Origin: Schizochytrium sp. TIO01
Lineage: Eukaryota; Sar; Bigyra; Thraustochytrida; Thraustochytriidae
Assembly: GCA_004764695.1 (NCBI GenBank)
Contig: SMSO01000037.1
Span: forward strand, 3,470,337 to 3,534,336
Direction: 5' to 3'
DNA: 64,000 nt
The stretch's first letter is position 1. Each line of letters opens with the position of its first letter. Made by a program: the position numbers and the translations under genes. Below the pieces are notes generated by a model. It was not told where the DNA came from, ran no database searches, and worked only from the letters and a program-made list of their open reading frames with translations. Below, piece after piece: positions 28,861 to 38,600 of this stretch.

Positions 28861-30774
28861 ATGATGACTCGATCGGAAAGCGGTCCCGTGGGGGGCGGGA
28901 AGTCACGTAAGAACAAGAATACCACGGAAGCTGAGCTAGTGGAGCTAAGACGGAAGTTCGAAGCTCTTGAAGCGGACCGCAAGTCATACTATGAAATATC
29001 AATGAAAACGATGATGGAAAACAAAAAGATTATTGGGTCCTTGCGTGAGCATAATAAAGCGCAGCGCAGACAATTAAAGGAAATGCGCAAGCTTTCTGCT
29101 CAAGGTAAGATCGCAAGTGAAGTGCCAGATGCGGAAGAGCATATGGACAAGTTGGAGCGCCACGTAGTTATGATTCGTAAAAACTTGGATTCTGTCACAG
29201 CTGCTGTTGAGGAAAAACGTAGTGATCTGGAGAAATTACGTGACCAAGCTGCTGACCTTGAGGCAGATGGCTTATCTTCACACGAAGCTTCAGTAGCCAC
29301 CCCACAAGAAGCTAAGTCAATTCGTTCATTGGAGAATCGTCTCGATCGGTCCATGATCAAGTACAATGAAACGCAAAGCATTCGAAAATCGTATGAGCAA
29401 ATTGTTGAGCGCTTGAAAGCAGAGCGTGATAACTTCGACAATCACATGAATTCACTTGAAAACACTCTTCAGGTAAAGGTTAAGGACTTGGACGATCTGC
29501 ATCTGCTCGGTAATGATGCTCTTCAGGCACGTGACCTGGCGTTGAGGAAGCTTCAGCAATCACAAGACAGGCTTGATGCTGATCGTAAGCAACGTGAGCG
29601 AGACCTTCGGGCTCGTCGCCAGGTAGCAAGTTCTGCTGCAGCTATGGTGTCAACCATGAAAGAGATGGAGGATAACCGACGTGAAATTGTTGCACGCGAA
29701 CGAGGCGATCTGAGTGAAGAAGAAGAAACTCTTCTGCGGCAGCGCACAATTATTGCATCAATCCAGTCTCGGGCAACCATGTTTAGCAAACAACAGGTTC
29801 AAGCAGAGGAATCTTTAGATCACCATGAGGAGATAATCACCAAGCTTATGAAGATTACTGGCACAAGCGACGTAAGTGAGGTTGTGTCTAAGATTGTGAA
29901 TCAGGACGAGGCTCGTGCAAATCTAGAGGCTCTTGTAGCAGAGAATAGTACGAAAATAGATGAACGACAAAGTACGTTGGAGTCTATGCAAGCAGAATTA
30001 GAGGATATTCGATTTCATGGAGTCAGACGAGGTTCTGTGGGCACGCGGCGTCGCCTTGACGATATAGAAAAGAAACTTGCTGATGCGCGCTCCTATGCCC
30101 AGGTTCGTCACAAGAAATATGAAAATATTGCTAAAATTATCCTGGATGTGCATGCAGGTATTGAGCATTTACTCGAAAAGCTTGCCCCGGTTCAGTCAGT
30201 TGAACGATTTACATATGTCTTAACGCACGAGACACTTCCATTGGCTGTGGAGCACTGCGAGCGCCTTCTTTTGAGCGCGTTGAGCCAAATTTCATCTGCA
30301 TCAAGTGCGAATTCGACAATATCATCTGAAGGTGCTGGCCTGAGTTCAGAAATGGCACGATCCACTTCAAATGATACTCGTAAACAGTCTGTTTCGTATG
30401 CTTTGCAAGATATCGATGGAGCCCAGTCACGTCGACGCGCCGGAGGCACTAGACATAGTGTTTCGCAAAACCAGCGTAGCGCTTCTGTACTTTATAGTAC
30501 ATCCTTGGTTGGTAAATCATCGTACGAGCAGAAAACTCTGGATTACGAGGATGATGAGGATGATGAGGATGCTGACAACAGCATTGCAGTTGGGGCTAAG
30601 GGTACCCTCTATTTAGATGAGACACACGAGGCCCCATTGTCCCGAGATAACATTAAACAAGCATCCCGAGTTCTACTTAAAGAGCACACATCACGACGTA
30701 AGGGTCTCAACCGGAGTAACGTGTCTTTTCAGCGTGGAAAACAACGATCTTCAAGTGCAAGCTACAATTCCTGA
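28861..30774 (+). CDS. Outer dynein arm docking complex coiled-coil protein, ODAD3/CCDC151-like
   Basis: This 637-residue protein is almost entirely coiled coil to residue ~445, with a disordered Ser/Arg-rich C-terminus and an acidic run (DDEDDEDADN). Family hallmarks are near the N-terminus: LRRKFEALEADRKSYYE followed by MENKKIIGSLREHNKAQRRQL. In the middle are SLENRLDRSMIKYNE and LLGNDALQARDLALRKL with DADRKQRERDLRARR. These match the CCDC151/ODAD3 pattern; CCDC63/ODAD1 is the main alternative. Such proteins seat outer dynein arms on axonemal doublet microtubules, so the organism should build motile flagella. The open frame reaches back through TTG 28852, but the first ATG is 28861. A possible upstream exon is described separately. 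Confidence 0.8.
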   Translation: MMTRSESGPVGGGKSRKNKNTTEAELVELRRKFEALEADRKSYYEISMKTMMENKKIIGSLREHNKAQRRQLKEMRKLSAQGKIASEVPDAEEHMDKLERHVVMIRKNLDSVTAAVEEKRSDLEKLRDQAADLEADGLSSHEASVATPQEAKSIRSLENRLDRSMIKYNETQSIRKSYEQIVERLKAERDNFDNHMNSLENTLQVKVKDLDDLHLLGNDALQARDLALRKLQQSQDRLDADRKQRERDLRARRQVASSAAAMVSTMKEMEDNRREIVARERGDLSEEEETLLRQRTIIASIQSRATMFSKQQVQAEESLDHHEEIITKLMKITGTSDVSEVVSKIVNQDEARANLEALVAENSTKIDERQSTLESMQAELEDIRFHGVRRGSVGTRRRLDDIEKKLADARSYAQVRHKKYENIAKIILDVHAGIEHLLEKLAPVQSVERFTYVLTHETLPLAVEHCERLLLSALSQISSASSANSTISSEGAGLSSEMARSTSNDTRKQSVSYALQDIDGAQSRRRAGGTRHSVSQNQRSASVLYSTSLVGKSSYEQKTLDYEDDEDDEDADNSIAVGAKGTLYLDETHEAPLSRDNIKQASRVLLKEHTSRRKGLNRSNVSFQRGKQRSSSASYNS

Positions 30775-33700
30775 TTCCATTTATTACACAATTTAATAAG
30801 CCCACAATTTGTAACTTTCATTGTCAACCATAAACATTAAACCATTACTGATATACATCGACTTGGGGTTTTCCTCAAGCCAAAGCATTGAAGAAGTAGC
30901 TTCTGACCAGTGAGAGCTGCGTATTTTAGATACGATATTGCACTAGCGTTATACCTTTTTGCAAGCCATTGAATGAGAGTCAAGGTCTAATGTTTTTTTC
31001 CATTTTGATCATCTTGGAGACCTTCGGTACTTGGTGTTAGCGAGAAAGTTAAGGAGCTGTCTTGACGTACGTATAGTTATCAGATAGGTTTGGCTGGACG
31101 CCAAAGTGCAGTAAACTCTTTTTTTTTTTCTTTTTCTTTTTTTTTAATATCTTTCGTTTAAAGAAGAAAAAAGTAATGACATAGTCATACATATTTCTAT
31201 TTCTATTATTTTATTTTATTTTAATGAATAACAAACCAACTTTTCAGTCTCCAGTGTAAAGAGAGCATTGTAACGACGCATAGAACGGGTCATGTCCACT
31301 CAGTTTTGGTTGCCATGTTGCAAGGTGCACGATTATGAATACCTAAAGGAGAGAAAACTCTGAGTTGTAATTCGGTGCCAGGCAGAACTAGCAAGCTTCC
31401 CCAGCAGCACTTTTGCACTGCGTGTTTTCATATTCAATATCCTCTTCTACTAGTGTTCTCATCATTTATAACAGAATAGTCGCAAGCATCGTGGTATTCG
31501 TCATAAATGCAGATTATCGCTGCCCCCGTCAAGTCATTCTCCAGTCTTAAGAAACTCCACACAATTGGACACCATTGGGAGTGGAGATGACTTCTGCATC
31601 GTTACGTAGATAGTACTGCTATCGCTTTTCAAGGTAGGTACTGTAGCGGCGCGTAGGAACCATTTGAGAGGTATTGGGCAAACAAACGAAGTTTCACTCA
31701 GACATCTGGTCTTTGGCATGTGATTCGTCACTTGGTCCACAAAGATGATCATGGGCATGACGATTATGGAGGCAGCTACCTTCTCTACCATTCGAAAGAA
31801 CTAGCCTACTACGATGATCCCCATGGAGTTCATTCGGCCATCAACACCTTTGCATCAATTCATTTGTCTTTATCGTGAACGATGGTATCTTCATCACTAT
31901 TGATTCGGATACGAAACCATTCGCAGCACGGAAGGTACGTACAGTATCTAGACGGTCGGCAAATCGTCGAGCTCACAGTTTTCTTCCTCTTCTTTTCAGT
32001 TTCTCGCTACGTTTCAAGGCCGGCCTTTCAGCTGGCCGAGGGACTTGAGAACTTAGTTCATACGTTTCTTGAAAACCGCCTAGCTTTCCCAATCGATCCA
32101 TCGCCTGCGATAAATACTTTTGACTCTAGAGACTCAGCGAAATTGCTGAGCAACATCGCTGATCAAGCGTACCAAGCTTCTGAAGAGTCCTTCAAATTGC
32201 CATCTTGCAAACAAACTAAGTGTGTACTAAAATGGAAATTCCAGTTCATGTGCTGATAAATTATACCTTTTCTTGGAGATGGTGCTGTAGTACTACCTAG
32301 CTACTCACTATAGCTCTTTCTGCTCTACCATGAAATTTAGTTAAGTTCTTCATAAAGACTGAGTTTTCCTTCGAAAGAGGGAGAACGCAAGTCCAGCACC
32401 CCCAACCGTACCCAGGTAGACTCTGCGAGAAGAAGGTAGATGGCTGACAGCTAGAAAACTCGGGTTTGCAATCTCAGTGTAGCGTCACTGTGTTGCGCAT
32501 TGCCTCAAAGTGCTGTTTATGTACAGATTGTGGTTCTCTGCTGCCATCGCTGTTGTAGATTGCCTTCGACCAGGTCTAGTGCTAAGTGGGTTTCCCTCTT
32601 TGCAGTAATAATTGGTTTTTAATTAATTTGGTACTGATTTTTTATTGTTCATTTGCTTTTACATCTTTCGATTTTATTATTATCATTATTCGCTTCATAT
32701 TTAGGTTTCACTATACCTTTATGATGCTATACATTGGTTGTCTATCTGCAAAGACTTTACCTGTATAGTCAGAGGCAACTCCTTATCATCTTTTAGCGTG
32801 GGTGTAAATACAAGCCAGAACAATCACTGCCATATAACAAGGGTAGCAAAGCCTGTAAAAAGTATTTCGGTCTCCTTCTTTGGTCTTCACAAATCTGTCA
32901 AAATAGTACTTTTGTTTATTTATTTACGAAACTTGGAAAGAAGAAGTTAAGATTAAAACCACTTGGATCGCAATTGAGCGTGCGAACAACTCCAACGCTA
33001 TCAATTTATTTAATGAAGTATCCTCAATCAGCAGTTCTGACGATTCTTTCAGCCTCCACAAAAGGATGTCCAAAGACACGTTTCTGCAGGACAGTATTTG
33101 CTTGCACGTTGCATAGAAACAAGGTAGGTACACCTACCGCGTTGACCTGAGTTTCGAACCAAGTCATTACGAGTCGCTCCAGAACAAGTGGTTCTTCATC
33201 TTATTGGTAGGTAGGTATTTACATAATAGCGGGTACGAGCTACTTTCTTGCTCTTCTCTAAGATATTGTGAAAAGTCCCTTCAGAAGCCTCGGTTTTTAG
33301 CTATTTGGTATTCAACCTCATTCAGAATAACTACTCGAAGCCCCGAGATTGTGCACGAGTTGATTTTAGAGAAATTACTATTTCCGTATTATCAGCTGAT
33401 GAGTGATTTCTCATGACTATTGTATTTGTTCTGTGGATAGGGCTTGTGCACACTATATTTTGCTATGGCGATTCAACATATCGGAGGAGAGGATACATTT
33501 GGTTTTTGAAAACCATGACCTTGAACTGATGTAGTGCTTGGGCCCCAGCTTTACCCATGTTAAACTTGCCTACGTATGACTCTGCGTAGTCTCGAGTCAT
33601 TATTGTCATTGTAGAAAACCTGTCGGGGTCGAGAACTGAAAGAGCAGAGCACAAAGCGGGGAACTTTAAAACTCCAAAGCGACTTGAAACAGCTTGAAGA

Positions 33701-35636
33701 AGTTAAGCACCCTACAAACAGCCTTTCCCACATCGGAAACCATCCTATATCTTAGACCATTTCCTTCTAATATGTATACACATATGATATGTTTCAATGT
33801 AAAATTAAATGGTTTGTTCTACTGCGTTAACTCTAAGCATTGTCAAATAATAATCATAATAATAATAATAAAGAAAAGAAATGCACAACTTTGCAAGTGC
33901 CGCGGCGGCTTCTTTGCACGCCTCCTCCTTCTCTCAGCATGTTTTCTGTCCTCTTAGGCGCTTTTGCAGGCTCATGACTCCTCCCTCATCCACGCCCAAC
34001 GCTCAGCGTGGGCCGGCGTTGATTCCCTTGTGCAACATTCAGAAGCTTCTCCGAGTGGCTCGGCGAATGGGTCTTCGCTTCGCGCTCATGAAAAGGATGT
34101 CTGTCTTTTTGTTGTGCTGCATCTCACTTTTTTTTTTTTTTTTTTTTTTTCGCTCTTCGTATCGCCATCGTGATATTCGAATCAATCAGAACTCCTGTTT
34201 CTTTGAGAATACTCACCTCGCTCCTGCCTGCACTGCGTGACGGAATACAGCGCAGAGCCTGCCTGTCAATCGCAAACTCTTCATTCCCGGAGAGGTCCTT
34301 TAGAAGTTGGTTGGTTTCTTCCTCAGCTTGGCCTGTGCATTTTCGATTTTCTCTGTAAGTCGAAAAGAAACGCTTTACTTTACTTGTGTAAACTCGGCAG
34401 TACATAGGTACCAGCACCCCAAGGCAATCCTACCAGTTATTGGTAGGTGTAGCTAAGGGCCCTGGCGCGTAAAGTACCCACGAACGAGTGAGTGAGCGCA
34501 TTTCAAGCTCGCTCGAAAGAAGGTGCCTCGAATCAGATAGGTAAGTACCTCTCGTCTATCTGGCAGCATAATTATAGGTGCACCGCCCAGATACTGCTGC
34601 CTCTTCTTGCGTAAACATTGGCGCCTGAAGAAGCTTGAAGAAGGGTATCTCAGTCACCTTGATCTTCTGGTTTCGAGCTGCTTAATTTCTTTTCTGAGCG
34701 TATAAAACGAAGACGCACTGGCCTTCTAAGGACAACCTACCCAGAACATGTAAGACTGGCATTTTAAAAAAAAAGTTCACGCATATTTCCAATACTTTTT
34801 ATTTTCTTGATTATATTACTTTCATGAAAAGTAAAAGCTTAAAAACACTATTAAAAATAGAAGTTATCAAAAGAGTGATAGTGCTCAGTAGGTATAACGC
34901 TATTCTGCAAGACTAAATGCTTTCGTACTAGCTTTAAAAGTAAAAGTCTATATATTATGCAGAAGTAAAAAACTCTTTTTAAAACTAAAAATTGCCACTG
35001 TGGTAAGAGCGCCTCTAGCAGTAGCTTAGCTGATTAGGCCGAAATAGGTTTTATTGCTTAGCGATGTCTATTTGGTACTAGGCAGTATTGTCATTGTTTT
35101 GTAGTGTCCTTTTTACAGGTTTGTCTGATTTTTCAATTTAAAAAATAATGACATAGTACTAGTACTACTTTAGAGGTAACAAGTTCCTCTCAAACTGCAC
35201 GCGCCGAGACGGAGGAAGGTCAGTCGCGGCAGCCAGAAAGCAAACTGGCGGAGCTGGCAGGCCCGCGAGGCTCGTGGGAGCTCGCAGCCGACGAGAACAC
35301 GGCCCTCCGCCGGCCCCAGGGCAACTGCGAAATCAGGAGAGGCGAGGGAGGGAACCCTCGCGACTCAGCCTCGTTCGTCTGGTGAGGCCATCAATCATTA
35401 CACTTTGTGTTCGTCTTCAACTTTTACGAGTACTTCGACGTCTTCGACTCGGGCTCTACTGACAGAGACGTCTTCGGGTCTTCATTCGCGCCTTCTGGCG
35501 AGTCTGGAAGGATACAATAACCTACGGCGAATCGGGATAGTTTGAGGAGCGTGTATCGTTCGTTTCCTGAATTGACTTTCCAGGGTCCTTGAGGGAGAAG
35601 TTTAATAAATCCCTAGGAAAACTGAGTTTCGACGAG
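30775..35636. other. Gene-poor region between docking protein and myosin
   Basis: Almost 5 kb without a convincing gene. It contains an AT-rich stretch at 31120-31230, a 23-base T run at 34128-34150, and repeated AGGTAGGTA-type motifs at 31631, 33121, 33206, 34439 and 34541. Between about 31657 and 32256, open frames of 70-90 codons are separated by intron-like signals (AAG|GTACGT at 31932-31940; CTTCTTTTCAG ending 31999). The 62-codon frame at 33463-33654 (-) lacks an ATG start. These could be a small intron-containing gene or gene remnants, but no domain is recognisable. Confidence 0.5.
34128..34150. repeat. Poly-T run, 23 bases
   Basis: Uninterrupted T homopolymer in the gene-poor region upstream of the myosin gene. 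Confidence 0.95.
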
Positions 35637-38600
35637 ATGGACACCCTCCGGAGAGGGTCCCTCCTGTGGCTTCCAGGGAAACAGGGGAGGTATGACCTTG
35701 GCGAAGTCTCGCAGCGCGAGGGCACAATGCTTAGCGTAAATGTTGCTTCCTCAGAACAGTCATTTACGCTGGACCTGAATAAGCTCGATGTGGAGGTTCT
35801 CAAAGCCAACAAGGATGTCGTGGAAGACATGACGGCCTTACGGCACCTGAACCTACCTGCTATTCTATACAATATCCGCGAGCGGGCTTTGCATGACGAA
35901 CCATACACGTTTCTGGGGAATTCGGTGTTGGTTGCTGTCAACCCGCTCAAGTTTATTCCTGACCCGGTCGGAGCACTGGGCTCATCGGATGCGCTCAAGT
36001 GCCCACACCCGTATGCCATTGCCGAAGTAGCTTTTCAGCAAATGAAGTTTGGTGCCGGCCGAAGGGAAGATCGCCGTGACACACCTGTCAATCAGAGTAT
36101 CCTCGTCAGCGGAGAGTCTGGAGCAGGCAAAACAGAGTCATCTAAAATGGTGCTGCGCCACCTTGTACATCGCTGTGTCAGCGACTATGATGAAGGACCA
36201 ACATCTCATATGGACCGGAGGCTCTTGGACAGCAATCCGATCTTGGAGGCATTTGGCAATGCTGCTACGAAACGAAATCATAATTCTTCTCGATTTGGTA
36301 AATTTTTAAAGCTTCACTTTGCCAAAACAATGACGAATAAAAAGACCAAACTCAAAATTTGCGGAGCCAGCATTGAAACATATTTGTTAGAGCGCTCTCG
36401 TGTGACCTTGCATGGGGAAGGTGAACGAACATACCACGTCTTCTACATGTTTTTAGCAGGCGCCACGAATGAGCATCGTGAAGCTTTTGAGCTGGACCAG
36501 CAATTTATCCTGACAAAACCTCGAAAGAGGCCTGCTGATCTCCCTCTACCCCGAAAGACCACGAAAAGTCTTCGTGTAAGCCTAGACCGCCTTGAATCCA
36601 ATGATAAACGTAGCTTTAGGGAACTCTGCGCGAGTTTGTCGACGTTTGATATTCCAGAGAAAAGTGATGAGGATGGTCTAATTTCACAGTGGGATATTTT
36701 TAGCATACTAGCTGCGATGCTTCACTTGGGTAATCTCAGGTTTGTAAATGACGAAGATACCAGTGAGGGGTATGTAGCGCTTATTGAGAATACGGATCCT
36801 TTGGAGAAGGCAAGTGAACTGCTTGGAGTCGAGGAGGGTTATTTGCGTAGTGTGATTACCGAACGAAAAGTCATCACAAGCCGGGAAGAGATCATTACGA
36901 GGCGTGATGCACATAGCGCTAAGGATGCTACGGATGCACTTATCAAATCATTGTATGTGCAACTCTTTGAGTGGATTGCTAAGCACTTGTCTGAAAAGTT
37001 GAGTGGCGAAATGGCGTCCAAGGACGAGACCTTTTTTATTGGCGTTCTAGATATTTTTGGATTTGAAGTCTTTTCTGTTAACGACTTCGAGCAGCTTCTG
37101 ATTAACTTTACCAATGAGGCCTTACAGAGCTCGTTTAAAAAGCAGGTCCTTGAGGCTGAATTAGAGCTGTACGCGTCTGAGGGCTTGCAGCTTCCGGACG
37201 ATATTGACCTTTATTTAAGTGACGATAGCCCTTGCATGGATTTGCTTCGTGGTGCAAATAAACGTGACCCTGGCATTCTCGGCACGATCGATAACGAGGG
37301 GCGCCAACCTCAGCCACTGGATGAAAAAATGTGCGCCCACCTCCATCGCGAGTTTAAAGGTCACCCCAAGTTTCCTGCCCCGCACCCTCTGGACCAGCGC
37401 ACAACCTTCAAGATCTTGCATTTTGCTGGAGAGGTCAAATACACTGTCGGGAGCTTTTTGGAGAAAAACTCAGACCGAATGCCAGCTGAGATGAACGATC
37501 TATTTAAGAGCAGCTCTCATTCGTTGGTAAACGAGCTATTCTGTGATGGATCTGATGACCAGAGTCGTAACTCGACAGATCGTGCTGCTGTGCGTGCTGG
37601 GCAAAATGTACGGAAACTGACCACCACCATCATCTCCAGGTTTCGTGAACAAATGGATATGTTACTTGCCACACTGAGCGGAACGCGCTGTTCCTACATT
37701 CGCTGTATCAAGCCCAATCCCTTGATGATTCGTGAGACAGAAGGTGATGAAGAGGAAAGCGAGGAAGAAAAGGCAAAACGATGGAGTAAGCGCGACCTTT
37801 TAGCCAAAGAGCGGGCTGAACGTGAAGGTGATTCGGGAGACTGGACTGAAGACTCGTGGTTCGATGGGCCCTTTGTGGCTGTACAGCTTGAGAATTTAGG
37901 TATTCTTGAAACGACGAAGGTGCTACAGATGGGATTTCCCACTCGAGTCCCATTTGATGTTTTTGTTAGTAGCTACAAGGGCTTAATGCCACCTGAGGTA
38001 CTCGATGTTTGGCGCACAATCGGCGGCGGTCATGATCGTGCGTTCATTAAAGCACTCTTTTTTGCTTTTCATATTGAACCAACAACTTATAAGCTAGGCT
38101 TGACCAAGGTATTTTTCCGCTCTGGCATGCTGGACCAATTAGGGCAGGTTTTAGATGCCGCTGTAGAGGATGTCCTCGATGAGGAGATTGTTCACCGTTT
38201 CCGTCACTCATTTGCACGTCAGTTGTGGCGTAACCTTCTTGCCAAGATTAGTGCTGCCAAAGAGTTTGAGCATTTGTTGATGTTTTGTCGCAAACGCAAC
38301 AGCGCATCTACCATAATCCAGCGACTGGCACGTCGTAAGCGAGCAGAACTGGAGGCCAAAGCAGAACTTGCTCGCCAACGGGAACTTAAACAAAAACGTG
38401 AGCAAGAGGAAAAGAAAGAGCAAGCCCGGTTGGCAGCCAAGCGCGAAGCAGAAGCTAAAAAGGCTGCTGCAGAAGCTGAGGCCAAGAAGCTCCGAGAAGC
38501 TGCGGAATTGAAAGCACGTGCCGAGCTTGAGAGTGAAATGCGCCGTGTCGCCGAAGAGGCAGCCCAGAAAGCAGCTGCAGAGCAAGCTCAGGCACGGGAA

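Noticed and set aside
33140-33175. Minus-strand B-box-like GGTTCGAAAC
   Set aside because: The T-stem has a mismatch and there is no complementary acceptor stem at the required distance.
35589-35636. Upstream extension of the myosin frame
   Set aside because: Opens only at TTG; the ATG at 35637 directly precedes the SH3-like N-terminal motif. A CAG at 35581-35583 could be an acceptor but no upstream exon was recognised.
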